DNA of 64,000 nucleotides from Streptomyces sp. CB09001. GTDB lineage: Bacteria > Actinomycetota > Actinomycetes > Streptomycetales > Streptomycetaceae. Below, in pieces: positions 17,461 to 26,301 of the stretch. The position numbers and the translations under genes are program-made. The DNA is taken from contig NZ_CP026730.1 in the NCBI RefSeq assembly GCF_003369795.1, forward strand, positions 2,852,001 through 2,916,000, in the 5' to 3' direction. How positions within the stretch are numbered: the stretch's first letter is position 1; every line of letters starts with the position of its first letter. The notes beneath the pieces were generated by a model. The model saw nothing but the letters and a program-made list of their open reading frames with translations. It searched no databases and had not been told where the DNA came from.

Positions 17461-18459
17461 TCAGGCCGCCGCCTCGAAGCCGGTGTCGCGGGCCAGCTTC
17501 TTCAGCTCCAGCAGCGCGTGCTTCTCGATCTGGCGGATGCGCTCGCGGGTGAGGCCGTGCTCCTTGCCGACCTCGGTCAGCGTGCGCTCGCGGCCGTCGT
17601 CGATGCCGTACCGCATCTTGATGATGGAGGCCGTGCGCGGGTCGAGGCGGCCGATGAGGTCGTCCAGCTCCTCGCTGCGCAGCAGGGTCAGCACCGACTG
17701 CTCGGGGGAAACGGCCGAGGTGTCCTCCAGCAGGTCGCCGAACTGGGTCTCGCCCTCGTCGTCCACCGACATGTTCAGCGAGACCGGGTCGCGGGCCCAG
17801 TCGAGCACGTCGACGACGCGCTCCGGCGTCGAGCCCAGCTCGGCCGCGATCTCGGCGGGCTCCGGCTCGCGGCCGTGCTCCCGGTTGAACTCGCGCTGCA
17901 CGCGCCGGATCCGGCCCAGCTCCTCGACGAGGTGGACGGGCAGCCGGATGGTGCGGGACTGGTCGGCGATGGAGCGGGTGATGGCCTGACGGATCCACCA
18001 GGTCGCGTACGTGGAGAACTTGAAGCCCTTGCGGTAGTCGAACTTCTCGACCGCGCGGACCAGACCGGCGTTGCCCTCCTGGATCAGGTCCAGGAGCGGC
18101 AGGCCGCTGCGCGGGTAGCGGCGGGCGACCGCGACGACCAGGCGGAGGTTGGAGCGGATGAAGACGTCCTTCGCCCGCTCGCCCTCGTCGATCAGGGCCT
18201 GGAGCTCCTCACGGGTGGCGTCCGCCCCGGTCTCCTCGTACCCTTCGAGGACCTGCCGCGCGAAGACACCCGCCTCGATGGTCTGGGACAGCTCGACCTC
18301 CTTGGCGGCGTCGAGCAGCGGTGTCCGGGCGATCTCGTCGAGGTACATGCCGACCAGATCGCGGTCGGCGAGCTCGCCGCCGTTCGCGCGGACGCTGGTT
18401 GCCGGGCCGGAGGTCTCGCCGGTGGCGGACTTACGACGGGCGACGGCACGGGTTGCCAT
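17461..18459 (-). CDS. hrdD: RNA polymerase sigma factor HrdD (group 2, sigma-70 family)
   Basis: A 332-residue sigma factor, the exact length of S. coelicolor HrdD. Conserved blocks: region 1.2 (DLVGMYLDEIARTPLLDAAKEVELS), region 2 core (FIRSNLRLVVAVARRYPRSGLPLLDLIQEGNAGLVRAVEKFDYRKGFKFSTYATWWIRQAITRSIADQSRTIRLPVH), region 3, and region 4.2 (TLTEVGKEHGLTRERIRQIEKHALLELKK). It lacks the long acidic N terminus of the principal HrdB, as expected of group 2. HrdD is dispensable in S. coelicolor and is known to be controlled by sigma-R; the matching promoter is at 18585-18610. Confidence 0.96.
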   Translation of the reverse strand: MATRAVARRKSATGETSGPATSVRANGGELADRDLVGMYLDEIARTPLLDAAKEVELSQTIEAGVFARQVLEGYEETGADATREELQALIDEGERAKDVFIRSNLRLVVAVARRYPRSGLPLLDLIQEGNAGLVRAVEKFDYRKGFKFSTYATWWIRQAITRSIADQSRTIRLPVHLVEELGRIRRVQREFNREHGREPEPAEIAAELGSTPERVVDVLDWARDPVSLNMSVDDEGETQFGDLLEDTSAVSPEQSVLTLLRSEELDDLIGRLDPRTASIIKMRYGIDDGRERTLTEVGKEHGLTRERIRQIEKHALLELKKLARDTGFEAAA

Positions 18460-18584
18460 GCGTGCTCCCTTGCGATGGTGGTTCAGCGGGTGGTCCGGTG
18501 GACGCTCGGGCGCCTTGCGGGGTTGTCTCCGTGTCTCCAGCCCCTCTCGGGACTCTCCTCGGGTGCCCTGCATCCGATGGAAAC

Positions 18585-18610
18585 AACGACTGGAATCCGG
18601 ACAGAATTCC
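18585..18610 (-). promoter_or_regulatory. Sigma-R-type promoter of hrdD
   Basis: On the minus strand GGAAT (18610-18606), 18 bp, GTT (18587-18585) is an exact match to the sigma-R consensus GGAAT-N18-GTT. The leader to the hrdD start would be about 115-120 nt. Confidence 0.8.
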
Positions 18611-18673
18611 CAACCCGCCCCTCGATTTTTCTGATCATGCAGTATCCTGTGCCGCCACAAGGGGAGGGCGGGG

Positions 18674-19189
18674 ATGCCGGGAACCGCGGAGGTCCAGGTC
18701 AGACCGGGAGTCGAGGAGGACCTCAAGGGACTCACCGACCTCTACAACCATTACGTACGTGAGACGCCCCTCACGTTCGACACCGAGCCGTTCACCCCGG
18801 AAGAGCGCCGCCCCTGGCTGCTCTCCCACCCTGAAGACGGCCCGTACCGCCTCAGGGTTGCCACGGCCGCGGACTCACAGGAGATTCTGGGGTACGCCAC
18901 ATCCAGCCCCTACCGCGCCAAGCCCGCCTACGCGACCTCGGTGGAGACCACCGTCTACGTCGCCCCGGGGGCCGGCGGCCGCGGCATCGGCTCGCTCCTC
19001 TACACGTCCCTCTTCGACGCCCTGGCCACCGAGGACCTGCACCGGGCCTACGCGGGCATCGCCCAGCCCAACGAGGCGTCGGGGCGACTGCACGCGCGCT
19101 TCGGCTTCCGGCACGTGGGCACGTACCGCGAGGTGGGCCGCAAGTTCGGGCGGTACTGGGACGTGGCCTGGTACGAGAGGCCGCTCTAG
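18674..19189 (+). CDS. GNAT acetyltransferase, phosphinothricin acetyltransferase-like
   Basis: A 171-residue N-acetyltransferase resembling Pat/Bar and YwnH/MddA. Signatures: VRPGVEEDLKGLTDLYNHYVRETPLTFDTEPFTPEER (substrate side), the acetyl-CoA loop VYVAPGAGGRGIGSLLY, and the C-terminal NEASGRLHARFGFRHVGTYREVGRKFGRYWDVAWYE typical of phosphinothricin and methionine-sulfoximine acetyltransferases. It is divergent from hrdD and its stop overlaps the convergent dioxygenase stop (CTAG, 19186-19189). Confidence 0.9.
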   Translation: MPGTAEVQVRPGVEEDLKGLTDLYNHYVRETPLTFDTEPFTPEERRPWLLSHPEDGPYRLRVATAADSQEILGYATSSPYRAKPAYATSVETTVYVAPGAGGRGIGSLLYTSLFDALATEDLHRAYAGIAQPNEASGRLHARFGFRHVGTYREVGRKFGRYWDVAWYERPL

Positions 19190-19971
19190 CCGAACTGCAC
19201 CGACCGCTTGGCCAGGCCCATCCAGAACCCGTCGATCACCGACCGCCGCAGGTCCAGCTCACCGGCCGCGTCCGCCGCGCCCATGGTCACGAACAGGGGC
19301 GCGAAGTGCTCGGTGCGCGGGTGGGCGAGCCGTCCCGCCGGGGACTTGTGGGCGAAGTCGAGCAGCCCGTCCACGTCCCCGCCCTCCAGCGCGCGCCGGC
19401 CCCAGTCGTCGAACTCCGCGGACCAGGAGGGGATGCCGCCCTGGCGCAGCGCGGCCAGGTTGTGGGTGAAGAAGCCGGAGCCGATGATCAGCACGCCCTC
19501 GTCGCGCAGCGGCGCGAGCCTGCGGCCGATCTCCATGAGCCGCGCCGGGTCGAGGGTCGGCATGGAGACCTGGAGGACCGGGATGTCGGCGCCGGGGTAC
19601 ATCTCCACCAGCGGCACGTAGGCGCCGTGGTCGAGGCCGCGGTCGGGGACGTCCTGCACGGGGGTGCCGGGGGCACGCAGCAGCTTGCGCACGGACTCGG
19701 CGAGCGCGGGTGCGCCGGGCGCTCCGTAACGCACCTGGTAGTAGTGGTCCGGGAAGCCCCAGAAGTCGTAGACGAGGGGGACGGTCCGGGTGGCGCCGAG
19801 GGCGAGCGGGGCCTCCTCCCAGTGGGCGGAGACGACGAGGATCGCCTTGGGGCGGGGCAGCTCCGCGGCCCACGCGGCCAGCTCGCCGGGCCAGACGGGG
19901 TCGTCGGCGAGCGGCGGGGCGCCGTGACTGAGGTAGAGGGCGGGCATGCGCTCCCGGACGGCGGCGGCCAT
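19186..19971 (-). CDS. DODA-type class III extradiol dioxygenase family (YgiD-like)
   Basis: A 261-residue enzyme of the 4,5-DOPA dioxygenase family. Metal-site histidines are in ALYLSHGAPPLADD and VVSAHWEE; further family motifs are YDFWGFPDHYYQVRYGAPG, DRGLDHGAYVPL, PVLQVSMPTLDP and LIIGSGFFTHNL. The ATG at 19971 follows a GGAG box and is 95 bp from a divergent MarR gene; TTGA/TCAA palindromes in the spacer point to MarR control. It may act on catechol-type compounds; true substrate unknown. Confidence 0.88.
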   Translation of the reverse strand: MAAAVRERMPALYLSHGAPPLADDPVWPGELAAWAAELPRPKAILVVSAHWEEAPLALGATRTVPLVYDFWGFPDHYYQVRYGAPGAPALAESVRKLLRAPGTPVQDVPDRGLDHGAYVPLVEMYPGADIPVLQVSMPTLDPARLMEIGRRLAPLRDEGVLIIGSGFFTHNLAALRQGGIPSWSAEFDDWGRRALEGGDVDGLLDFAHKSPAGRLAHPRTEHFAPLFVTMGAADAAGELDLRRSVIDGFWMGLAKRSVQFG

Positions 19972-19985
19972 GACTACTCCAATAC

Positions 19986-20041
19986 TTGAACTCTCAATCT
20001 TTACTTGCCATCAATCTACGCCGACTTTGTTGAATATTCAA
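19986..20041. promoter_or_regulatory. MarR operator cluster between divergent dioxygenase and MarR genes
   Basis: Three related sites in an AT-rich spacer: TTGAACTCTCAA (19986-19997), TTGCCATCAA (20005-20014) and a perfect palindrome TTGAATATTCAA (20030-20041). All share TTG(A)-N4-(T)CAA, the usual layout of MarR-dimer sites. The last ends 25 bp before the MarR start. Confidence 0.65.
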
Positions 20042-20066
20042 GGAACCGTTTCGTACAGTGGGACAC

Positions 20067-20558
20067 ATGAACGACGAACCCCGTTGGCTCACCGCCGAGG
20101 AGCAGCTCGTCTGGCGCTCCTACATCGAGGCGGCGACCCTCCTCGAGGACCACCTCGACCGGCAGCTCCAGCGCGACGCGGGCATGCCGCACGTCTACTA
20201 CGGCCTGCTGGTCAAGCTGGCCGAGTCACCGCGCCGGCGGCTGCGGATGACGGAGCTGGCCAAGTACGCGAAGATCACCCGGTCCCGCCTCTCGCACGCG
20301 GTGGCGCGCCTGGAGAAGAACGGCTGGGTCCGTCGCGAGGACTGCCCCTCCGACAAGCGCGGCCAGTTCGCCATCCTCACCGACGAGGGGTACGAGGTGC
20401 TGCGCCGGACCGCACCGGGCCACGTCGACGCCGTGCGCCAGGCGGTCTTCGACCGGCTCACCCCGGAACAGCAGAAGTCCCTCGGCGAGATCATGCGGAT
20501 CGTCGCCGAGGGACTTCAGCCGAGCGAAGCGGGTGCGGACCTGCCCTGGCTGCGCTGA
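20067..20558 (+). CDS. MarR-family transcriptional regulator
   Basis: A 163-residue winged-helix regulator. The MarR core is PHVYYGLLVKLAESPRRRLRMTELAKYAKITRSRLSHAVARLEKNGWVRREDCPSDKRGQFAILTDEGYEVLRR, including the D-x-R wing (here SDKRGQF). ATG 20067 is preferred to GTG 20058, three codons upstream in frame. It diverges from the dioxygenase and probably controls it and itself. Confidence 0.9.
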   Translation: MNDEPRWLTAEEQLVWRSYIEAATLLEDHLDRQLQRDAGMPHVYYGLLVKLAESPRRRLRMTELAKYAKITRSRLSHAVARLEKNGWVRREDCPSDKRGQFAILTDEGYEVLRRTAPGHVDAVRQAVFDRLTPEQQKSLGEIMRIVAEGLQPSEAGADLPWLR

Positions 20559-20587
20559 GAAGCGCGGCCGGGGCAGGTCCGGGGGAA

Positions 20588-20623
20588 CCGTGCGTACGGG
20601 GCGTCCCCTCCCCGTACGCACGG
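20588..20623. terminator. Bidirectional terminator between MarR and MFS genes
   Basis: CCGTGCGTACGGGG (20588-20601) pairs perfectly over 14 bp with CCCCGTACGCACGG (20610-20623), loop 8 bases. It sits between two convergent stop codons. Confidence 0.75.
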
Positions 20624-20659
20624 GTGGAACAGGGGCCCGAGCGGGTACCGGGGCGGTCG

Positions 20660-22204
20660 TCAGTGGGCGACGACCGGCACCCGCAGCTCGTCCTCGGCCT
20701 CGTCGCCCGCACCGGAGCCGGTGACGGCGCCGCCGCCCGGACGACCGGCGTTGATGAAGGTCAGGGCGATCGCGGCCGCGACGACCAGGATGCCGACGGC
20801 GAACCAGATCGCGCTGGTGTAGCCCTGCACCTGGCCCTCCAGCTGGACCAGCTGCTGCTGGGACCGGGAGGCCGCGCCACCCATGTGGTCGGCGATGTAG
20901 GACGTGGTGGCGGAGGCGGCGATCGTGTTCAGCAGCGCCGTACCGATCGCGCCGCCCACCTGCTGCGAGGTGTTGACCATCGCGGAGGCGACACCGGCGT
21001 CCCGGGCCTCCACGCCCATGGTGGCCATGGACATGGCCGGCATGAACGCCGTACCCATACCGAGGCCGAGCAGCAGCATGCCGGGCAGCAGCACACCGGC
21101 GTAGGAGGTGTTGACCTCCAGCTGGGTCAGGAACAGCATGCCGACGGCGGCGACCAGGAAGCCGGGGCCCATCAGCAGCCGGGGCGCGACCCGGGTCATC
21201 AGCCGGGCACCGATCTGCGTGGAGCCCGTGATCATGCCCGCGATCATCGGCAGGAAGGCGAAGCCGGTCTTCACCGGCGTGTAGCCCTTCACGATCTGCA
21301 GGTAGTAGGTCAGGAAGAGGAACAGGCCGAACATCGCGATGATGGCCAGGCCCAGCGAGAGGTAGATCCCGCCCCGGTTGCGCTCGGTGATGACGCGCAG
21401 CGGCAGCAGCGGGGCCTTGACCCGGGACTCCACGATCACGAAGGCCAGCAGCAGCACGGCCGAGCCGACGAACATGCCGATCGTCGTCGCGTCGCTCCAG
21501 CCGTTGGACTCGGCGCGGGTGAAGCCGTAGACCAGCGCGACCAGTCCGAGGGTGGACAGGATGACGCCGGGGATGTCGAGCGGCGAGCGGTTGCGGCCGC
21601 CCTTGGGCTCACGGATGACGAGGTACGCGCCGGCCGCGGCGACGATCGCGAACGGAATGTTGACGAAGAACGTCCAGCGCCAGTTCAGGTACTCGGTGAG
21701 GAAGCCACCGAGGATCAGGCCCACGGCGCCGCCGCCACCGGCGATCGCACCGTAGATGCCGAACGCCTTGGCGCGCTCCTTGGCGTCCGTGAACATCACG
21801 GCGAGCAGGGAGAGCGCGGCGGGCGCGAGCAGGGCACCGAAGACGCCCTGGAGGGCGCGGGAGCCGAACATCATCGCCTCGTTGGTGGCCGCGCCGCCCA
21901 GCGCGGAGGCGACGGCGAAGCCGGCCAGGCCGAGGACGAAGGTGCGCTTGCGGCCCCACAGGTCGGCTATCCGGCCGCCGAACAGCAGCAGACCGCCGAA
22001 GGCGAGGGCGTAGGCCGTGACGACCCACTGCCGGTTGCCGTCGGAGATGCCGAGGTCCTGCTGTGCGGAGGGGAGGGCGATGTTCACGATGGTGGCGTCG
22101 AGGACCACCATCAGCTGGGCGAGCGCGATGAAGACCAGCGCTTTCCAGCGACCGGCGTCCGGGGCGTCACTGACGCCGGACGCCTTGACGGCTGCTTGAG
22201 ACAT
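20660..22204 (-). CDS. MFS drug exporter, DHA2 (14-TMS) type
   Basis: A 514-residue efflux pump of the EmrB/QacA family. Features: QLMVVLDATIVNIALPSAQQDLG (motif D1), GGRIADLWGRKRTFVLGL (motif A), an antiporter motif-C-like segment GAIAGGGGAVGLILGGFLTEYLNWRWTFFVNIP, and an acidic C-terminal tail. ATG 22204 is preferred over an upstream in-frame codon at 22216. It lies downstream of, and on the same strand as, a TetR gene (gap 141 bp), the usual repressor-pump pair. Confidence 0.9.
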   Translation of the reverse strand: MSQAAVKASGVSDAPDAGRWKALVFIALAQLMVVLDATIVNIALPSAQQDLGISDGNRQWVVTAYALAFGGLLLFGGRIADLWGRKRTFVLGLAGFAVASALGGAATNEAMMFGSRALQGVFGALLAPAALSLLAVMFTDAKERAKAFGIYGAIAGGGGAVGLILGGFLTEYLNWRWTFFVNIPFAIVAAAGAYLVIREPKGGRNRSPLDIPGVILSTLGLVALVYGFTRAESNGWSDATTIGMFVGSAVLLLAFVIVESRVKAPLLPLRVITERNRGGIYLSLGLAIIAMFGLFLFLTYYLQIVKGYTPVKTGFAFLPMIAGMITGSTQIGARLMTRVAPRLLMGPGFLVAAVGMLFLTQLEVNTSYAGVLLPGMLLLGLGMGTAFMPAMSMATMGVEARDAGVASAMVNTSQQVGGAIGTALLNTIAASATTSYIADHMGGAASRSQQQLVQLEGQVQGYTSAIWFAVGILVVAAAIALTFINAGRPGGGAVTGSGAGDEAEDELRVPVVAH

Positions 22205-22322
22205 GGGGATACCCACTTCGGACTTCGTGACGGAAAAAGATGAGAAAAGGGACGAATCGACCCGCGCTGACGGCCCGCCCTCAGCGGCGGTGCTGACGGC
22301 TCGGCGTCGGTGACGGAACGTG

Positions 22323-22348
22323 CTGAACTGGCTGAACTGGCTGAACTA
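22323..22348. repeat. 9-bp tandem repeat at the 3' end of the TetR gene
   Basis: CTGAACTGG occurs at 22323-22331 and 22332-22340, and partially from 22341. The TetR stop (complement at 22346-22348) lies at the end of the third unit. Confidence 0.7.
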
Positions 22349-22999
22349 CTGGTCGCAGGGCCGGCGCAGGTCCTCCAGCGTCACTGCCGGACCCGGAAGG
22401 ACGGAGCGGGCAGGAGCCCGCAGCCCGTCCAGGAACAGCTGAAGATGGCGATGGACGAACCGGTCGGCGCTCACGCACCCCAGACCGGCCGGGGGCCGGC
22501 TGAGCTGGGCCGCGGCGATCATCAGATCACCGACGCCCACGTCGCCGCGGAGCTGACCGGCCGCCTTCGCCCGGTCCATGACCTCGGCGACCAGGCGCTC
22601 GACCCGTCCGCGGGACACCTCCAGGTCGGGGTGATGCTGGTCGAACGTGCTGGCCATCATGGGACACAGGGCGCTGATCCGCTCGTCGGCGGAGGCGTGC
22701 ACGAAGCGCTCCAGCGCCTCGAACGCGTCACCGGTCTCCGCGAGGGCCAGCTCGGCCGCCCGTGCCGTACGGTCCATGACCGAACAGACGACCTCGCGGA
22801 CGAGGGCGTCACGGTCGGGGAAGTTGCGGTACACCGTGGCGTTGCCCACCCCGGCCCGGCGGGCGACCTCGTCGAGCGGCACGTCCGGCCCGTGCTCGAC
22901 GAACATCTCCCGGGCGGCGAGGACGATCCGCTCCCGATTGCGCAGAGCATCGGCGCGGGGCCGGGCAACCTTGCGCTGATCGGGGATCGCGGTCTGCAC
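22346..22999 (-). CDS. TetR-family repressor paired with the MFS exporter
   Basis: A 217-residue TetR regulator: RERIVLAAREMFVEHGPDVPLDEVARRAGVGNATVYRNFPDRDALVREVV is the DNA-binding domain, and the C-terminal half includes ERISALCPMMASTF and RGRVERLVAEVMDRAKAAGQLRGDV, typical of the SbtR-like C-terminal domain. The GTG at 22999 is chosen because AAGGAG (complement 23006-23011) precedes it with normal spacing; an in-frame GTG at 23071 has no such site. Probable substrate-responsive repressor of the adjacent exporter and itself. Confidence 0.88.
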   Translation of the reverse strand: MQTAIPDQRKVARPRADALRNRERIVLAAREMFVEHGPDVPLDEVARRAGVGNATVYRNFPDRDALVREVVCSVMDRTARAAELALAETGDAFEALERFVHASADERISALCPMMASTFDQHHPDLEVSRGRVERLVAEVMDRAKAAGQLRGDVGVGDLMIAAAQLSRPPAGLGCVSADRFVHRHLQLFLDGLRAPARSVLPGPAVTLEDLRRPCDQ

Positions 23000-23045
23000 G
23001 GCGTACTCCTTGATGTCTGGCGTGTCTGTGGCGCCTGTGGTGTCT

Positions 23046-23135
23046 GTCACGGATGTGACGACTGGGTTCACGATCCGGGGAGGGAATCCCCGTTTCGCTC
23101 GGACACAGGTCTAAACGGGGAAACGATCCCCGGTT
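23046..23135. promoter_or_regulatory. Operator candidates upstream of the TetR-MFS pair
   Basis: GTCAC-GGAT-GTGAC (23046-23059) is an inverted repeat. AATCCCCGTTT (23085-23095) is repeated in opposite sense as AAACGGGG (23113-23120), which also pairs with TCCCCGGTT (23127-23135). Any may be the TetR site. Confidence 0.4.
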
Positions 23136-23324
23136 ATTTCCCGCTTCCGAAGAACTTTCCGGTGACCTGAGTCACAACCGGCTCCCGGCCCGTCCCCCGG
23201 TCGGCGGCTACCGGTGAGAAACCCACGATCGGCCTCTCCAGCGCGCGCCCGCCCACCCCTCGGCACAGGGTGAGCGCAAGGGTGCAGCCGATGCCGGGCG
23301 GCTGCCGTGGCCGGGGAGGTCCGC

Positions 23325-24623
23325 ATGCAGCCGCCGCCGCAGGCGCAGCCGCCGAGCCGCCGCATACGCCCGCGCAGACTGGCCGCGGCCGGGACCGTCG
23401 CCGTCCTGACCCTCGCGCTCAGCACCTCGGCCGGCACCGGCCGGCTCGCGCCCGGCACCTCGACCGCGGGCCCCGGCCCCGCCGCCCTCTCCCGCTCCTC
23501 CGCGCACGGCCCCTGCATGATCAGCGGCGGCGCCGAGATCCAGATGTCCGAGGGCGTGCCCACCTCCACCGGCTACGCCCGCTCGACCGGCACGGTCCGG
23601 GCGCTCAACCTGATGATCGACTTCTCGGACGCGCCCGGCGAGGGCAAGGCGCTCGACCGGTACGCGGAGTTCTTCCCGCAGACCGAGGAATGGTTCCGCA
23701 CCAGCAGCTACGGCCGCCTCGACTACCGCCCCGAGACCCCGGTCCGGGACTGGCTGAGGATGCCCAAGTCGTTCGCGGAGTACGGCATAGAGCGCGGCGC
23801 CCCCTTCGAACCCGGCTACCGCAAGCTGGTCCAGGACCTGGTCGCGGCGGCCGACTCCAAGGTGGACTTCCGCTCGTACGACCTGCTGAACGTCCTGGTC
23901 ACCCCGAACGCGGGCCCCTCCGCCCTGGACACGGTCCTGTCCGTGACCTTCGCCGGGAACCAGGAGGCCCCGGTCGCCGACGGCGTGCCGGTGGCCAACG
24001 CCTCCTTCGTCTACTCCCGGCAGGACGACGGATCCGGCTCCTACGACGAGACCGGCTACCGCGTGCTCCCGCACGAGAACGGCCACGTCTTCGGCCTCCC
24101 GGACCTCTACACCCAGGAGGGCGGCGGAGCCGTCGGCCACTGGGACATCATGAGCGAGGACTGGGGCGCCAACAACGACCTCCTGGGCTGGCACAAGTGG
24201 AAGCTGGGCTGGCTCGACCCGTCCCAGGTGCACTGCGCCACCGCGCCGGGGACCACGGAGTACACGCTGACCCCGCTGGCCCGCAAGGGCGGCGACAAGC
24301 TGGTCGTCCTCCCGCTGAGCGGCACCTCCGGCTACGCCGTCGAACTGCGCACCCGCGAGGGCAACGACGAGACGGTGTGCCGGCCCGGCGTACTGGTCTA
24401 CAAGGTCGACGCGGACGTCGACACGGGCATGGGCCCGGTACGGGTGTACGACTCCCGGCGCGACAGCGGCGGCTGCACCCGCAGCCCCAACGTCCACGCC
24501 GAACTCTCGGACGCCGCCTTCACCGCGGGCGAGACCTTCAAGGACCCGCGCAAGGGCGTCACGATCAGGGTGTCGGAGAAGGACGGCGAGGGAGACGTCC
24601 GGGTGCGGGTGACGCGGCGGTGA
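23325..24623 (+). CDS. Secreted M6-family metalloprotease (immune inhibitor A-like)
   Basis: A 432-residue secreted zinc protease. A basic start and hydrophobic helix (RRIRPRRLAAAGTVAVLTLALS) form the signal peptide. The M6 catalytic region is GYRVLPHENGHVFGLPDLY, with HENGH as HExxH and the third ligand region GLPD, followed by GHWDIMSEDWG containing the Met-turn. The C-terminal ~150 residues form a beta-rich domain. GGGGAGG five bases before ATG 23325 decides this start over the GTG at 23307. Monocistronic. Confidence 0.9.
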   Translation: MQPPPQAQPPSRRIRPRRLAAAGTVAVLTLALSTSAGTGRLAPGTSTAGPGPAALSRSSAHGPCMISGGAEIQMSEGVPTSTGYARSTGTVRALNLMIDFSDAPGEGKALDRYAEFFPQTEEWFRTSSYGRLDYRPETPVRDWLRMPKSFAEYGIERGAPFEPGYRKLVQDLVAAADSKVDFRSYDLLNVLVTPNAGPSALDTVLSVTFAGNQEAPVADGVPVANASFVYSRQDDGSGSYDETGYRVLPHENGHVFGLPDLYTQEGGGAVGHWDIMSEDWGANNDLLGWHKWKLGWLDPSQVHCATAPGTTEYTLTPLARKGGDKLVVLPLSGTSGYAVELRTREGNDETVCRPGVLVYKVDADVDTGMGPVRVYDSRRDSGGCTRSPNVHAELSDAAFTAGETFKDPRKGVTIRVSEKDGEGDVRVRVTRR

Positions 24624-24681
24624 CCGCCGGGCGATCGGGGCTACCGTAGGCGGCCTGCCGTGATCGCCGTACGGAGAGCCG

Positions 24682-26280
24682 ATGCCCGCCCACACCACTG
24701 ACGACGCCGCCCGCGCCCCGGCCGAGGCGGTCGCGCCGCTGCTGCGCGGCATCGCCGTACTCGGCCGGCTGACCGAGGCGGACGACGGCACCCTCAGCCT
24801 CAGTGCCCTGGAGCGGACCACCGGCCTGGCCCGCTCCACGGTCGACCGCCTCACGGCGACCCTCGCCCGCATGGGGTACGTCCGCCTCGACGGCCGCGAC
24901 GTGACCCTGGCCCCCCGCCTGATGGAGCTGGGCAACGCCTATCTCGCCGCGCTCCGCCTCCCCGCCCTGCTCTCCGCCCGCGCCGACGCCCTGGCCGACG
25001 AACTGGACGAGTCCGTGTCCCTGGCGGTCGGCGACCGGGACGGCATCCGCTTCATCCACCAGGCCACCCGGCGCCGCGCCATGTCCCTGAGCTTCCGCAT
25101 CGGCGACCTGCTGCCGGCCGAACGCACGGCCCCGGGCCCCCTGTTCGCCGCGGAATGGACCGAACCGGACTGGCACCGCTGGCGGGAACGCCGGGCCACG
25201 GACCCGGGAGACCACTCCTTCCCCGCCGTGCCGCCGCGCGAACCCGGCACCCCCGGCGAACACGACGTCCCCGACGAGGACTTCGCCCGGCGGGCGGCGA
25301 AGGCGGCGGCCGACGGCTGGGCGCTGGACGACCAGCTGATCGAACCGGGCCTGGTCGCGGTGTCGGTCCCGGTACGGGACCCCGGCACCGGCCGGGTGGC
25401 GTGCGTGGCCAGCGTGGTGAGCCACACCAGCCGCCACACGGCGCCGGACCTGCGGGCGGCCCTGCTCCCCGGGCTGCGGGCGGCGGTCGCGGCGATGGAG
25501 GACGACCTGCGCACCGCGCCGGCCCCGGCACCGGGACCGCCGCGCGCCGGCCTGGCCCTGTGGACGGGCGCGTCCAAGCAGGAACTGGGCCGGGAGTTCG
25601 TCGAGTCCCTGGCCCGCGGCCTGACCGTACTGACCGCCTTCGGCGAGGGCCGCTCCGCGCTGACCCTGACCCAGGTCGCACAGGCGACCGGCCTGGCCCG
25701 CGCCACCGCCCGCCGGGCACTGCTCACCCACGCACACGCGGGCCTGGTGGCGTCCGGCGCCGACCACACCTTCACCCTCACCCCCCGGGTCCTGTCCCTC
25801 GGCTTCCCGCCGCTGTCCCGCACCTCCCTCCCCGAGATCGCCCAGCCCCACCTGACGGCCCTGGCCGACCGCGTCCACGAGTCGGCGTCCCTCGCCGTCC
25901 TGTCGGACTCGGGCGAGGAGATCCAGTACACGGCCCGGGCAGCCGCCGCCCGCGTCCTGAGCGCCCGGGTCACGGTCGGCGCCCGGCTGCCGGCCCGTGC
26001 GACGGCGCTGGGCCGTGTCCTGCTGGCCCTGCCCGAGGTCCGGGCGCGGGGCTACGCCCTGGTCGACGAGGAGCTGGAGGCCGGGCTGCGCGCCATCGCG
26101 GTCCCGGTGCGGGACCGTACGGGGCGGGTGGTGGCGGCCCTGAACGTCGCGCTGCACGCGGCCCGCCGGACGTCGGACGACTGCGTGGCGCAGATCCTGC
26201 CGGAGCTGCGGCACACGGCGGACCTGATCGAGACCGAGCTGCGGGTGGCGGGGCGTTTCTGCCGCGTGGCGGCCGTCTGA
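24682..26280 (+). CDS. Tandem double IclR-type regulator with a shortened second effector domain
   Basis: A 532-residue protein made of two IclR units. Unit 1: HTH ~20-75 (LSALERTTGLARSTVDRLTATLARMGYV), effector domain ~85-265 with DESVSLAVGDRDGIRFIHQ. Unit 2: HTH ~310-360 (LTQVAQATGLARATARRALLTHAHAGLV), effector ~375-525 with HESASLAVLSDSGEEIQYTARA. In unit 2 the sequence passes from RALGRVLLALP-type text directly to RARGYALVDEELEAGLRAIAVPVRD; the ~30-residue helical region that normally separates these is missing. The closest single-unit relatives are PcaR/PobR-type aromatic-acid regulators. Targets unknown; it stands alone. Confidence 0.8.
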   Translation: MPAHTTDDAARAPAEAVAPLLRGIAVLGRLTEADDGTLSLSALERTTGLARSTVDRLTATLARMGYVRLDGRDVTLAPRLMELGNAYLAALRLPALLSARADALADELDESVSLAVGDRDGIRFIHQATRRRAMSLSFRIGDLLPAERTAPGPLFAAEWTEPDWHRWRERRATDPGDHSFPAVPPREPGTPGEHDVPDEDFARRAAKAAADGWALDDQLIEPGLVAVSVPVRDPGTGRVACVASVVSHTSRHTAPDLRAALLPGLRAAVAAMEDDLRTAPAPAPGPPRAGLALWTGASKQELGREFVESLARGLTVLTAFGEGRSALTLTQVAQATGLARATARRALLTHAHAGLVASGADHTFTLTPRVLSLGFPPLSRTSLPEIAQPHLTALADRVHESASLAVLSDSGEEIQYTARAAAARVLSARVTVGARLPARATALGRVLLALPEVRARGYALVDEELEAGLRAIAVPVRDRTGRVVAALNVALHAARRTSDDCVAQILPELRHTADLIETELRVAGRFCRVAAV

Positions 26281-26301
26281 CCGCCGGTGGGAGGCAGGCA
26301 G

